Source: Entamoeba invadens IP1 (taxonomy: Eukaryota > Evosea > Mastigamoebida > Endamoebidae). Taken from it: a stretch of DNA of 64,000 nucleotides. The number at the start of each line of letters is the position of its first letter. Within the stretch, counting starts at the first letter, position 1. The notes beneath the pieces are model-generated. The model saw only the letters and a list, made by a program, of their open reading frames with translations, was not told the DNA's origin and did no database searches. Both the position numbers and the translations under genes were made by a program. Below, piece by piece: positions 39,372 to 50,400 of the stretch. The stretch is from the NCBI RefSeq assembly GCF_000330505.1, contig NW_004191756.1, positions 124,001 to 188,000 of the forward strand, written 5' to 3'.

Positions 39372-41504
39372 ATGTCAAAGAAAGAAAAGGCAAAGGTGGC
39401 GGACACACAAGACCTCAGAGAGATGTTGACGAATAAAAAAGAGAATGTTCGAATCGATGGGTTGAAAATCGTCATCTCACAAATGACCGAAGGGAAAGAT
39501 GTGGGGATTTTGTTTGGGGAAGTCTTACAATGCGTCACAACCCCAAACATCGACGCGAAAAAGTTGGCGTATTTGTACATCATGAACTACGCAAAGACAC
39601 AACAGGACAATGCTATTAAGTCCATTCAAGCATTCTTGAGAGACTGTAATGACCCCAATCCGATTGTTCGAGCCCTTGCTATTCGAACTATGGGAGCCAT
39701 CAGAGTCCCGAAAGTCACCGAAGAGCTGTATGCGCCACTTCAAAAAGCATTGAAAGATCAAGACCCGTATGTCCGAAAGACTGCTGCGATGTGTGTTGCG
39801 AAACTTTACTTTTTGAATCAAGAGGAATGCGTCAAGAGAGGGTTTTTGGCGACGCTGAAGGAACTCATTTTCGACTCGAATCATGTTGTCGTTGCGAACG
39901 CACTTGCTGCGCTGAACGAAATCAACGATATGTCGGACAAACACGATGTGTTTGAGGTCAACTCCGACAATTTGAATATTCTGCTGACTGCTTTGAACAA
40001 ATGCGCGAATGAATGGGGACAAGTCATCATCTTGGATACCATCTCCAAATATGTCCCAGAGAACACACAGATTTCCGAATCGATTTGTGAACAAGTTGCT
40101 CCGAGATTGAAAGCCGCGAACTCGGCTGTCGTTTTGGCTGCAGTCAAAGTCATTTTGGTGATGTTGCCACATTTGTCGGAACAAAACGTTGCGTTGTACT
40201 TAAAGAAGATTGCTCCCCCATTGGGAACGTTAATGTCGGCATCGAAGGCATTTGAGATTCAATATGTCGCGTTGAGAAACATTCGACTCATTTTGCAGAA
40301 GTGCAAGGAGTTACTTGTGAACGACGTCAAGATTTTCTATTGTAAATACAACGACCCGTTGTACATCAAAGTCGAGAAGCTGGAGATCATCGTTGCTTTG
40401 GCGAACAAGGACAACATCAAAGAAATTTTGGCTGAGTTTGTTGATTACTCTCAGATGGGCGATGTCGAGTTTGTCAGAAAGGCGGTTCGAGCGCTTGGAA
40501 GATGCGCAATTAAACTCGAGAATGTTGCCAATCAATGCATTTCCACTCTTGTTGATCTTATCAACACGAAGGTTAATTACATTGTTCAAGAGGCTATTGT
40601 TGTCATCAGAGACATCTTCAGAAGATATCCGAACAGATACGAAAAGGTCATTGGAACACTTTGCGAGAACTTGGATTCGCTTGATGAGCCTGAGGCGAAG
40701 GCTGCGATGATCTGGATTATTGGTGAATATTCCGATCGAATCACAAACGTTGCGGATTTGCTTAATATGTTCCTTGAAACATTCCAAGAGGAAGACGTCA
40801 ACGTTCAACTCCAGTTACTCACTGCAACCGTCAAAGCATTTTTGAAGGCATCGCTCGAAGACCAAGATATTCTTCAGAACTTGTTCACCATGTGCACACA
40901 AAGCGACAACCCCGACTTGAGAGATAGAGGACTGTTTTATTGGAGATTGCTGGCTCATGACCCAGACTTGGCTAAAGAAATGGTTTGCTCAGAAAAGCCA
41001 ATCATTAAGGACGACTCAGAGGAACTTGATCAAGCCGTCTTGGTTAAGCTGATTCCACACATCGGGTCACTTGCTTCATTGTTGCATAAACCACCAGAGG
41101 TCTTTATTTCTTCATTGAAGGCACAAGCGGGTGGATTCAATTTCAAGAACCTCGACGCACTTGGAGAGGCATTCTCTTCTGAGGACGACGACGACGACGA
41201 AATTCCAGTCAACACAACACAAGGAGGTTCAAAATCATTGTTGGACTTCGACGACCATCCACAACCAGCTCAACAAACACAAGCTCAGCCACAACAACAA
41301 AGACCAAGTGCTATGAGTTTGTTTGATATGGCTGGCCCAGCACAACCAGTTCAACAAGGCGCTCCTATGCAACAGCAAGGAGCTCCAGCCACAAGCTTCT
41401 TTGATTTGGGAGGATCACCTCAACCCACGCAACAGCCAGTTCAGCAACAGGCACCAGCACAACAAAACAAGCCAGCTATCGACTTGTCTTTCTTAGGAAT
41501 CTAA
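39372..41504 (+). CDS. Beta-adaptin (AP-1/AP-2 large beta subunit) without appendage
   Basis: Large subunit of a clathrin adaptor complex. The 710-aa protein is an armadillo/HEAT trunk, starting MSKKEKAKVADTQDLRE with TQDLREMLTNKKENVRIDGLK and the conserved DPNPIVRALAIRTMG and DPYVRKTAAMCVAKLY blocks. The later part has LVDLINTKVNYIVQEAIVVI and WIIGEYSDRI, all typical of beta-1/beta-2 adaptin. After residue 590 comes an acidic stretch, SLLDFDDH (like a clathrin box) and a Gln/Pro-rich linker with repeated SLFDMAG/SFFDLGG motifs, ending LSFLGI. The C-terminal ear (appendage), usual at about 930 aa, is missing. No intron. Confidence 0.93.
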   Translation: MSKKEKAKVADTQDLREMLTNKKENVRIDGLKIVISQMTEGKDVGILFGEVLQCVTTPNIDAKKLAYLYIMNYAKTQQDNAIKSIQAFLRDCNDPNPIVRALAIRTMGAIRVPKVTEELYAPLQKALKDQDPYVRKTAAMCVAKLYFLNQEECVKRGFLATLKELIFDSNHVVVANALAALNEINDMSDKHDVFEVNSDNLNILLTALNKCANEWGQVIILDTISKYVPENTQISESICEQVAPRLKAANSAVVLAAVKVILVMLPHLSEQNVALYLKKIAPPLGTLMSASKAFEIQYVALRNIRLILQKCKELLVNDVKIFYCKYNDPLYIKVEKLEIIVALANKDNIKEILAEFVDYSQMGDVEFVRKAVRALGRCAIKLENVANQCISTLVDLINTKVNYIVQEAIVVIRDIFRRYPNRYEKVIGTLCENLDSLDEPEAKAAMIWIIGEYSDRITNVADLLNMFLETFQEEDVNVQLQLLTATVKAFLKASLEDQDILQNLFTMCTQSDNPDLRDRGLFYWRLLAHDPDLAKEMVCSEKPIIKDDSEELDQAVLVKLIPHIGSLASLLHKPPEVFISSLKAQAGGFNFKNLDALGEAFSSEDDDDDEIPVNTTQGGSKSLLDFDDHPQPAQQTQAQPQQQRPSAMSLFDMAGPAQPVQQGAPMQQQGAPATSFFDLGGSPQPTQQPVQQQAPAQQNKPAIDLSFLGI

Positions 41505-41777
41505 GTGACTTTTGATGCTTATATTTTGTCTTATGATGATAAAACCATCCAATATTTTATAACATTGTTTCAGTATTTTTCACATTATACCTAATGCCGT
41601 TTTTTTTCAAAAAATAAAACCCATTTTGCATACCAAATATCTTTAAAAACAGAATTAATAATTCGCATACCATTAGTTTTCTATTTTTTCAATTAGCAAT
41701 AGAAATAACAAAAAAACTTCGATTAAGCGACTTGAGACATTTATTAATAAAAAATAAATCGAGTGAAAGCAATAAAA

Positions 41778-42410
41778 TTAAGCTCTGTAGTTGTAATCGA
41801 CACCAGCACTGCAAATAGAAACATCACCTCTGTACTGTTTCATATATGGAGAAGACCATCCACCGAAAGCACCGAAGTCACCGAATGAGGCCCAGTTGTC
41901 GTAGTGTGGATACCACAATGGGACGCTTCCGGCATTGCTATAAGTGTATGACCCGAAGATATTTCCCCAGTAGTAAGATGAGGCATAGACACCACTTGCA
42001 ATACCATAACTAATAGACTTGCCCATCATTCTCTCGAAGAAGTCTCTGTTAGTTGAGACACTGCTTGTCCATGTACCTTCAATGTCATACCAGACTCTCT
42101 TGAACTTCATGTTGTTGGCAACTACGTTATTCCAGAACTCGACGACTTGACCTTCTGGGTTACCACAAGAGAGGCATGGGTAGAAGTACACGTCAGAAGT
42201 GTCACTCACAAATCCAACGGATTGGGCTTGTTGGAGAGTATATACGGAGTTCGAGTCGAAGTATCCCGGAGAACACCATGCTCTGCAAATGAAGAATCCA
42301 GTGAACCCGTTGTTTCTAAGGCACTGAATGGATGAGGCGGAGGTGGGTTGAGAGACATCAACACCGTAAGACGCCAAAGAAACTGCTATCAAGCAGGCAA
42401 AGAAGAACAT
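41778..42410 (-). CDS. Secreted GH25 lysozyme
   Basis: A 210-aa secreted glycosidase that would cleave bacterial peptidoglycan. The signal peptide is [16 protein letters not shown]25 catalytic features are intact: N-terminal GVDVSQP and the YDIEGTW strand with Asp and Glu. Cys pairs ([26 protein letters not shown]) suggest disulfides. It is the active-looking paralogue of the protein at 22141-22776. Entamoeba lysozymes of this type act in phagosomes against ingested bacteria; that is family knowledge. It is convergent with beta-adaptin. Confidence 0.92.
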   Translation of the reverse strand: MFFFACLIAVSLASYGVDVSQPTSASSIQCLRNNGFTGFFICRAWCSPGYFDSNSVYTLQQAQSVGFVSDTSDVYFYPCLSCGNPEGQVVEFWNNVVANNMKFKRVWYDIEGTWTSSVSTNRDFFERMMGKSISYGIASGVYASSYYWGNIFGSYTYSNAGSVPLWYPHYDNWASFGDFGAFGGWSSPYMKQYRGDVSICSAGVDYNYRA

Positions 42411-43243
42411 CTGAATAGTCGATCTCTATTAAGATTTAAATACCTCCATTATTTTGGTATTTCTTGTTTTGCTTTGTTCTTTTACTTTCATTTGGTATTA
42501 TTATAGCTTTTTATAGTTATCTACATACTATTTGAATCTCTCATAAAAGTGTCGAATCTCTCTCTTTGTGTTTGAATTTTTTCGGTTGGACAATTCTTGT
42601 GTGAAGCCTTTCGAACGCACAATTCTGGGATAATTATTAATATAATCCAGTTTTTTACTATTTCATTATCAGTCGGTAACTCTTTGAATTTTCCAAAACA
42701 ATCGAATTCAATTAGAAGAACTAAAAATTCTTTGGAAACAATAAATCTGTTGATTTTCGCACTAATAACTTATTTATTTTCGTACTATAGTTTTATAGTA
42801 TTATAGTTGATTTAAATTTGTTTTTTTCTTATTTCTAAATTGTAATTAATTATTAGATCTTTCTATTTTTATCAAAAAAATGAAAAACTATATTAATATA
42901 TTTTCAAATTATTAATGTATAGATTTAAAGATTGTGATTTTTGAAATAGAATTATCTTGTTTATTTTTTGCAAATAAAATAATTCCAATATCTTTTTTGG
43001 CGCATATTCCCGATAATTTAAACAAATAGCGTTGTAATATTTCCATTATTACTTTACGAGGCGATTCGAGTTTTCTATTCCCAAACGAAAAGAATTATTT
43101 AAATAAAAAAACAAATAAAATGTTATTTAAAATGTTATTATAACAACCACAGAAATTCAAACCTTATGAGTATAGTACAATTATAATTTAGTAATAGAAC
43201 TCCCTTTCTTTGTTGGATTTGATAGATGATTCTATGTGCCGAG
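42411..43243. other. AT-rich intergenic region
   Basis: About 830 bp between two - strand genes. No reading frame is convincing. Confidence 0.5.
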
Positions 43244-44677
43244 TTATTCATTTTCAATTGCCGATAAGTCAAATTGCATTGTGGCCTCTGAAGTTGTCTT
43301 ACTTAGACTTTGTTTACTCGTTTGTTGATTCTCTTGCTTTACCATTCTTCTGATTTCAACCATCTCGACGTCGGGGATTTCTTCGCACTCAAATGAATCA
43401 TAATTATCGACGTCGATCACATTATTCTCCTCCACTCTATGTTCTTCCTCCATCACTTTGAAGCTATCGACGTCGATAATTCCACTCGTCTCCATATCGA
43501 CTTTTTTCTTATTCCCATCGAGAAACGCAACTACACTCTCCCCACAGATTTCGACAAACTCCGCATCTCCGGGGGCTTGTTGTATGATCTTTTCTAAATT
43601 CACGTCCAGCACCACATCCTCCCAATACATCAGTTTGTTACATTGACAACACGTCCAATGCTTTTCCCAGAACGACACGACACTTAAGATATCGACACAT
43701 GTCTCGTGGGTACACCTTTGTCCTCTGACGGGGTGTTTCATTTTAACTATCGAATACGGACACCTCAAACTCACCAATCGCGACGTTTCTTCAATTTCAC
43801 TACTCTCCATCCCACTCGAACTCACAAACCTTTTATTCTCTTTTAAGTACATATACAGCCGATCCGCGCGGTCTTCTTGCGTCTCATGGACCGTCGAAAA
43901 GATAACGACCGTTGCTTCCGTCCTAATCAAGTAATTGTTCCGCTTTAATTTGAAAGGGACTATAGTGTACTTCTTCTTCTCGTCGTACTCCTCGAAGACG
44001 TTAATTTGGTTATTAATCTCGACACTCACGGATACGTCCTTCCCCGACGAATCGATGACGCGCAGATAACACCCGGACGTCGGAGCGAACTTGAACGGCG
44101 TGTACTGTGAATTTTCCTTGACTAATAATATTCGCGATACTTTGTAATACGGCAGTAAAGTCTTATAAAAGGTATCTGGCAATTTGAAGGGCTGTGTAGT
44201 TTGAAAGTACTTCATGATATCTCCCGAGCCTTTACTCTTCGACCGCGACGTCGATTGTTCATTTAAATGAATCGAATTTGGGTGTTTGGGGGAGACGTGA
44301 TTGTTTGCGGCGATGACGTGCTCTTGAATGGAGTCGGTCTCGGTCACCGAGAATGAGTCGAATGACTTCAGTTGATTGTATGAGGTCGACTTAGATATCA
44401 AAGTGATTTGAAGGTCGGACATTTCTGTGTTAAGGACGTTGCACAAGTCTTTTGCCAAACATGTTGTCGAAGAAAAGTTCGACGGCGGTTGTAAGAGTTT
44501 TGCTAGGAACGAAAAAGTAAGTAAATAACTTCGAAACCCATTTAAATAACAGTTGGAAGAAAGATGTTTCTCTGTTGGGTCAAAAAGAACGTCAAAAGTG
44601 TAATCGTCCGGAGAAAGGTGAAGGTATTGAAGAACTTCACTTTTGTGTTCGGTCTCTAGCCACTCATATACTTTCAT
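43244..44677 (-). CDS. SP-RING (MIZ) SUMO E3 ligase, PIAS/Siz-like
   Basis: A 477-aa nuclear E3 for SUMO. The SP-RING is VSLRCPYSIVKMKHPVRGQRC (about residue 309 onward), then HETCVD and HWTCCQCNK, with the C/H ligands C, C, H, C, C, C of PIAS/Siz proteins; it continues with YWEDVVLDVNLEKIIQ. A PINIT-like domain probably occupies about 160-280 (FYKTLLPYYKVSRILL onward). The C-terminal 110 residues are acidic with possible SUMO-interacting motifs (NVIDVDNYD, GIIDVDSF). No SAP domain is evident at the N-terminus (MKVYEWLETEHK), which looks helical. No intron. Confidence 0.88.
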   Translation of the reverse strand: MKVYEWLETEHKSEVLQYLHLSPDDYTFDVLFDPTEKHLSSNCYLNGFRSYLLTFSFLAKLLQPPSNFSSTTCLAKDLCNVLNTEMSDLQITLISKSTSYNQLKSFDSFSVTETDSIQEHVIAANNHVSPKHPNSIHLNEQSTSRSKSKGSGDIMKYFQTTQPFKLPDTFYKTLLPYYKVSRILLVKENSQYTPFKFAPTSGCYLRVIDSSGKDVSVSVEINNQINVFEEYDEKKKYTIVPFKLKRNNYLIRTEATVVIFSTVHETQEDRADRLYMYLKENKRFVSSSGMESSEIEETSRLVSLRCPYSIVKMKHPVRGQRCTHETCVDILSVVSFWEKHWTCCQCNKLMYWEDVVLDVNLEKIIQQAPGDAEFVEICGESVVAFLDGNKKKVDMETSGIIDVDSFKVMEEEHRVEENNVIDVDNYDSFECEEIPDVEMVEIRRMVKQENQQTSKQSLSKTTSEATMQFDLSAIENE

Positions 44678-45035
44678 TGTTCGTTTCGTTTTCTTTTCGA
44701 GATATGAAAGGTGAGTATATGAACTAAAGAAGAAATAATTACTAATGATTGAATAAGTTATTATTCTATTTTATTTATCATTTTTCTTAATAAATTTATT
44801 GATAAGTATTCATCTGATATTTATCTAGTAATGATAATTATATATATTATAAATATTAAAATATATATTGATATTAGTTAATAATTAATAATTAAATTAT
44901 ATACATATGATATAAATACAATAAAAAAATATTGTAAAAATTTCAACATTTTTTGTTTCACAACAATCCCACTCACTCTAAAAAAAAGAGAAGAAGTCTT
45001 AACAAAAAGAGAAAAAAAATCTTTAAAGGTATTTG
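44678..45035. other. AT-rich divergent intergenic region
   Basis: Promoter region shared by the divergent SUMO ligase and condensin genes; nothing else recognised. Confidence 0.5.
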
Positions 45036-48000
45036 ATGGAGTTTGAAATCCCACAGAACGACGAAGAGAAAGAAGTTGGGTATGGTGGTTCTATGTCGTT
45101 TGATATTGGCGAGGATGCTTTTGACATCTCCGCTTCCGAATTAAAAAAGAAGTGTTCATCCGTGTTGAATCAAGTTGCTGCAACACCTTTTCTGTTATAT
45201 GATGTTCCTAGTAATTACGGGTGGTTATTCCTATCTGCCAGGAATGGCATGTTATCGGAATCGGTGAGTAAAATAGCAAAGACTTTGTCGACCTCCGACT
45301 ATTCAAATTTGACATCAGAAACAACAAGAAAGTATCGGAGTGTTATTAAGATGGTAGCATACTTATTACAAACAGTAGATGTCACTTCACTTGTTGTACG
45401 TGGTGTCTATGATCTACTTAAAGTCCCCATCGACGCTATTTTCTCCTCAACGGACTTCTTCTTTTTGGAGTGTTTACGAAAAGTCGCACAGAACGGGATG
45501 AAACAGACGGACAACAAGACGGTGAATACCATTTTCCTCAAATTGACGGCACTCAACCATGTGGATGCAATTGTTACAAACGTGTTACAAAATCTGAGTG
45601 AAGATTCCGACATCTCGTCCATTGATATCATTTTGAAAGATAACGATACAGTCGTCCAGAAATTACTTCGACAAATAGCAGTCGTTGATTTAACCAATGG
45701 CAAGCTACAGAAGAACATAGCAACAGTTCTACCAAAGTTACCAAATTTGGTTCCAGAGAGTGTGAATAAACTCCCGAGTCTGTTGCATGCACTTTTGGAT
45801 CAACAAGAACACGTCTTGAGAAATGGGGTTATTGAGTGCTACGGAGTTATACTTTTGACATCACCAAATGACAAATTGTTCGACTGTCTCTTCGATAGAT
45901 TTTATGATGTCAATTCCTTTGTAAGAATTAAAGTGTTACAGACGTGGGGGAGTTTGGTGGAGCATCGCGCGGTGCCTCTTGATCGGTTTAACAACATCGT
46001 CGAGAAAGTCGTTGAGAGGTTAAACGACAAATCGACGCCTGTGAGAAAGAATGCGATTTCGTTGTTAGAGAGTATGTTAGAGTTCAACCCGTATTCAGTG
46101 ATATTGCGGCGTGACATGTTCGAGTCGAAGTTGCAAGAAACTGCGGAGATGTTAAAGAATACCACTGACAAGATGAGTGAAGATAGTGACGATGACAACG
46201 ATGTTGAGGACAAGGAATTGAATGTCCCAACAGAGAAGATTATACAACTGTTTGAAGGGACTGGATTTCAACATATTGCAGACACTGAATTACTTGAAAC
46301 AAAGAAGCAGGAAGTGTTAAAGAACTTTGTGGAGTGGGTGAAGAACTCGATTGAGTTCATTGACAGCTTTGACAATGCCATTTCAATCGTGGAGAATATC
46401 TTAGAGTCTACCACCGTGCTCGACCTGAAAGAAGCAATTAAATTCTTTGGTACAATCTGTCAACACAAAATCGCGAAAGGTGCCACAGCAATGAAGAAGA
46501 CGCTCGAGTTGTTATTTTCCAAAGAAGTTGACGTTCAAAATGTGATTGTCGACAGTGTTGTTAAATCGCTGTGTGATGAAAGTCCACAGAGTAAAATCAA
46601 CAATTTGTTGTTAATGGCAAATGGGTCTAATATAGGGGAGGATCTTTGTATGAAGAAACTGACGGGGTTGTTGATCAACAAGAAAGTGATTGCGGCGAAT
46701 GAGGTCGACTACTTATTGGCGTACATGGCTGGAAAACTTCCAGGAGGTGCGGATTTGGAGGCCATCACTGCAATGACTTTGTTGTCATACATCGCATCCA
46801 ACAAGCCCAAAATGATCACCGAGAAAATCCCCCTCATCACATCAATTTGTTTTGTCAAGAATTGCACTGCAAATTACGTGTACCATGGTGCTTTAATATT
46901 GAAAGCGTTGTATGAAAGTGAAGAAGACATCCCAAAGTTAGCAATGAATGATCCAATCGTGAAAGAACTTGTCGACGTACTTGATGCCAAGTACCCGACA
47001 AACACATGGGTGCCAGTGATGCACACCGTGCTCGATTTGCTTTACAAAGCAGTTGAAAACCCAAACGAAGCTGCGCGGGAGATTGTCCGCCACAAACTAC
47101 GTGATGTCCAAGAACGAAACGGATTGAACGAAATAGTCCGGTTGATTGGAACAGTGGGCGGTGTTGCTCGGAAGCAAGGGGAGATGTATGATGCGATGAA
47201 AGAAGGGGTTGTTGAAGAAGTTGAGAAGAAGAAAGGTAAAAAGGGTAAAAAGATTAACGACGTGTGTGAGTCAAAGATGAATGAAGTCGTTGGAGAAGTT
47301 CTTGAAGATGGGTTGTTAGGTGAGTTTGTTAAAATAACAGACGCGTATGTGACTGACATAATTGCGCAACGATATAGTGAAGACATCTATTTAACAATGC
47401 GAGTCGTCGTGATCAACACGATGTGTTCATTCATGATGGTGAGTCAAAGTTATTGTGAGAAGCAGTTGCAAACGTTATTCACTGTTTTGGAGAATATCAA
47501 AGACGACGTGATTCGAAGTAACATTGTGTATTACATTGGAGACTATTCTTGTCGGTATCCCAATTTGCTTGAAGGGTGGGTTGGTTATTTGTATGGTCGT
47601 TTGAAGGACGAGAGTGCCCTTGTTCGTCGGAGCGCAGTTGTTGTATTGAGTGAGTTGATATTCCACGACATCATCAAAGTGAAAGGTAATTTGTATTTGA
47701 TGGGACTTGCACTCGTCGATGAGGAAGAGCGAGTGAGGGACTTAGCTCACACTTTTTTCCACGAGTATTCGTCAAAGACCAACGCGATATACAATGTACT
47801 TCCCGACTTAATATCATCGTTAGGAAAAGAAGACATCGAGAGGAAACAATTCGAATATATAATAAAATTCATTTTCTCGTTCATCGCAAAGGACAAACAA
47901 CACGAACAGTTAATGGCAAAGTTATTGCAACGGTTCACTTTGAATGAACAAACGCCGAAACAATGGGGGTGCACCGCGTATTGTTTGTCGTTGTTGAATT

Positions 48001-48260
48001 ACAACGAAAAGAGTCTGAAAAAATTGATTGAATCGGCGAAGATGTTTGGGAATAAGTTGCACGTCAAAGAGGTCAAGGAAGCCTTCATGAATATGTGTAA
48101 CCGTCTCAGGAAGTTTGTCAAGCCAGAGATGAAGCCCCTTGTCGAAGAGTTTGAAAAGATAGTAGTCAGGGAAGGCGGAAATGAAAAGGAAGACGAAGAG
48201 GAACTCGAGAGAGAGAGGAATGAGACGGACCAGAGTAAGATGGAGGAGGACAGCGAGTAA
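45036..48260 (+). CDS. Condensin complex subunit CAP-D2 (Cnd1)
   Basis: HEAT-repeat subunit of condensin I, acting in mitotic chromosome compaction. The 1,074-aa protein (start MEFEIPQNDEE) is built of HEAT repeats throughout. The C-terminal cohesin/condensin-type block is diagnostic: LVRRSAVVVLSELIFHD IIKVKGNLY, then VDEEERVRDLAHTFFHEYSS and NAIYNVLPDLISSL, as in CAP-D2. An acidic insert at about 375-395 (SEDSDDDNDVEDKE) and a Lys-rich KKKGKKGKK insert (about 735) are likely loops. It is somewhat shorter than human CAP-D2. No intron. Confidence 0.9.
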   Translation: MEFEIPQNDEEKEVGYGGSMSFDIGEDAFDISASELKKKCSSVLNQVAATPFLLYDVPSNYGWLFLSARNGMLSESVSKIAKTLSTSDYSNLTSETTRKYRSVIKMVAYLLQTVDVTSLVVRGVYDLLKVPIDAIFSSTDFFFLECLRKVAQNGMKQTDNKTVNTIFLKLTALNHVDAIVTNVLQNLSEDSDISSIDIILKDNDTVVQKLLRQIAVVDLTNGKLQKNIATVLPKLPNLVPESVNKLPSLLHALLDQQEHVLRNGVIECYGVILLTSPNDKLFDCLFDRFYDVNSFVRIKVLQTWGSLVEHRAVPLDRFNNIVEKVVERLNDKSTPVRKNAISLLESMLEFNPYSVILRRDMFESKLQETAEMLKNTTDKMSEDSDDDNDVEDKELNVPTEKIIQLFEGTGFQHIADTELLETKKQEVLKNFVEWVKNSIEFIDSFDNAISIVENILESTTVLDLKEAIKFFGTICQHKIAKGATAMKKTLELLFSKEVDVQNVIVDSVVKSLCDESPQSKINNLLLMANGSNIGEDLCMKKLTGLLINKKVIAANEVDYLLAYMAGKLPGGADLEAITAMTLLSYIASNKPKMITEKIPLITSICFVKNCTANYVYHGALILKALYESEEDIPKLAMNDPIVKELVDVLDAKYPTNTWVPVMHTVLDLLYKAVENPNEAAREIVRHKLRDVQERNGLNEIVRLIGTVGGVARKQGEMYDAMKEGVVEEVEKKKGKKGKKINDVCESKMNEVVGEVLEDGLLGEFVKITDAYVTDIIAQRYSEDIYLTMRVVVINTMCSFMMVSQSYCEKQLQTLFTVLENIKDDVIRSNIVYYIGDYSCRYPNLLEGWVGYLYGRLKDESALVRRSAVVVLSELIFHDIIKVKGNLYLMGLALVDEEERVRDLAHTFFHEYSSKTNAIYNVLPDLISSLGKEDIERKQFEYIIKFIFSFIAKDKQHEQLMAKLLQRFTLNEQTPKQWGCTAYCLSLLNYNEKSLKKLIESAKMFGNKLHVKEVKEAFMNMCNRLRKFVKPEMKPLVEEFEKIVVREGGNEKEDEEELERERNETDQSKMEEDSE

Positions 48261-48783
48261 TGTTGAATGAATTTTAAGATCTTTGGGTGTTTAACAGTAT
48301 CAATTTTGAGGTATTGAAAATATATTATTATTATAATTTTAATATAATTCAATATTAGTATAGTAATATTATAGTTTTTAATTTTATATATTTATTAGTT
48401 TATAAAATATAAGTTTGTTTTATTTAAGTTATAGTTTTGTTTTTTGAGTTGATAAATAGTTAATTAATGATTTATTTTGTTATAAATTGTACTTGTTGAT
48501 ATTTTGACTTTTTAAAAAACAAAAAACACAAGAACGCCAATTAGCGGCAAATAATTGAGGTGGGTGAGTAAACACGAAAAAAGGTGGGAAACATGGCCAT
48601 GAAAAGAGAAAAATGTCATTCAAAAAGATAAAAAGGTTCATACTCCCAAAAAGCATTTCTGTTAACAGAAAACATATTTATAACAGTCGTATTTTCGGTA
48701 AATAAACGGGAATAGTATAAGAAGAGAATGAGAGAAATTGTCAAAAAAGAGAGAAGTCATGATTTGATAAGGGTGGAAAAAGA
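48261..48783. other. AT-rich intergenic region
   Basis: Spacer between the condensin and HMG-box genes; no gene seen. Confidence 0.5.
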
Positions 48784-48795
48784 CTATATTTAAGC
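48784..48795 (+). promoter_or_regulatory. TATA-like element
   Basis: CTATATTTAAGC resembles the Entamoeba TATA-like consensus GTATTTAAA(G/C). It lies 32 bp before the HMG-box start codon. Confidence 0.55.
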
Positions 48796-48827
48796 CAAAG
48801 AAGCACTGAGAATAGTTATCAAGTTGG

Positions 48828-49148
48828 ATGCCAAAGGACAACAAGAAAGCTAAGAAGGTTGACAAGAAGGCCAAGGTCGAAAAGGAGAAGAAGCCAAAGA
48901 AGGAGAAAGACCCAAACAAACCCAAAAAGCCAGCATCAGCTTACCTCTTGTATTGCCAAGAAGTCCGACCAAGTGTCAAAGAAAAGAATCCAGAAATGAA
49001 GCAAAAAGATATTCTTGGGGTCATTGGGAAGATGTGGAAAGATCTTTCCGAGTCGGAGAAGAAGAAGTATACCGATATGTATGATGCCAACAAAAAAGTC
49101 TATGAAGAGCAAGTCAAGGCTGATGAAGGAAAGGCAAAAGAGGACTGA
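48828..49148 (+). CDS. Small HMG-box protein
   Basis: A 106-aa chromatin protein with a very basic N-terminus (KKAKKVDKKAKVEKEKKPKK), then one HMG box (about 32-100): DPNKPKKPASAYLLYC, the conserved Trp in GVIGKMWKDLSESEKKKY, and MYDANKKVYEEQ. It ends in a short acidic tail. It matches single-box HMGB/NHP6-like proteins that bend DNA without sequence specificity. Entamoeba histolytica has similar HMGB proteins. No intron. Confidence 0.95.
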   Translation: MPKDNKKAKKVDKKAKVEKEKKPKKEKDPNKPKKPASAYLLYCQEVRPSVKEKNPEMKQKDILGVIGKMWKDLSESEKKKYTDMYDANKKVYEEQVKADEGKAKED

Positions 49149-49435
49149 AACCGTCTTATAATTTTGTTGTTCATTACAATTGTTTCTTATATAATTTCTT
49201 TCGTTTCTTCCGTCTAAAAATGGATTATCAAGGTATAATTTCTTTCTAATAAATTATCTATTCAATTTCTCTATTTTTAATTCCCGTTTTCCCTTTTCTT
49301 TTTTTGTGTATCATTCACCAGAGTATTTTAGTATTTTTATTAGTATTATACCATTATTATTATTAGTAAATTAATACTATATTTTTATTATAAAAAAAAG
49401 AAAAAAGTAAAAAGAACGCAAAAATCATACTATTG

Positions 49436-49893
49436 ATGGGATTTAGTATTTTCTATATACTTGTGGTGTGTGTGACTGCAGTCAGAGTAATGATAAAACC
49501 ACGAACAGAAGATGTCATAGAAGTGTTAGGACAGTTAGAAGCAGATATTCGTGACATCGAAACAACAGAAGCGATGATTAGAGGAGACATCAACTACGAC
49601 ACAGTGTTGCACTCAACTTACCTCCCAATGTACGAACAATTCCAACTCAAACATCAACTCGCGTTCAGCAGAAGACAACTCAAACAAACACTCGAGGTTA
49701 AGGGCGTATTGGCAAGGCGGTTCAACGTACCTCAAAANNNNNNNNNNNNNNNNNNNNNNNNNNNNNNNNNNNNNNNNNNNNNNNNNNNNNNNNNNNNNNN
49801 NNNNNNNNNNNNNNNNNNNNNNNNNNNNNNNNNNNNNAGAGAATCGCACAAATCAATAAATTCGCAAAGGGAGCACCAATCATTATTAAGTGA
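49436..49893 (+). CDS. Secreted or anchored hypothetical protein, interrupted by a gap
   Basis: The N-terminal part (49436-49737, about 100 residues) starts MGFSIFYILVVCVTAVRV, a signal peptide or anchor. It continues with helical, charged sequence (DVIEVLGQLEADIRDIETTEAM). A run of exactly 100 N (49738-49837), a usual placeholder length, breaks the gene. After it, a natural-looking frame reads RIAQINKFAKGAPIIIK and stops at 49893; another frame runs to 49921. The true link cannot be told. I do not recognise the family. Confidence 0.5.
49738..49837. other. Assembly gap (100 N)
   Basis: Exactly 100 unknown bases inside a coding region; the real size is probably unknown. Confidence 0.99.
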
Positions 49894-50400
49894 AAAACGT
49901 TCTTTTGTGTTGGTCTGGTGATGAGATATCTTCTATTTATTTTATTAAGTTCTCAGTTTGATGATTTGGTTTGATATTTAGCTTTATTATTATTTAACTC
50001 TAATTCTGAATGTATAATAAATATATAATAAAATAAATTATTCGTGAATAATTTGTCCTCTCAAAAAAACAATTATATTGGATAAACAAATAATAAGATT
50101 AAAATAAAATGTAGTATATTATAGTTTTTTATTGTTTTCACATTTTTTTCCGCCGATAAACTAACTCCTGTTTTCTTTTATTCTAGACAAAACACTTTTT
50201 TAACGGAATTAAAATTAACACTATTTTGATTTGATTACGATAACGTTGTTAAAAAATAGTTCAAAACGAGATTTATCGGCTTTTTATTTTATTCAGATAA
50301 AATTACATTCCGTTATTTTATATAAACAATAATACGAAATATCCATTAGGTTATATTTCGTATATATATAACATGAAGATAAGCACTTGCTTTCTTATTG
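49894..50400. other. AT-rich intergenic region
   Basis: About 500 bp before the HD-domain gene; an ATTTCGTATA repeat and TATATATAA near 50340-50370 may be part of its promoter. Confidence 0.45.

Noticed and set aside
39525..40184. 219-aa frame antisense to beta-adaptin
   Set aside because: It mirrors the codon structure of the strongly supported adaptin gene on the other strand.
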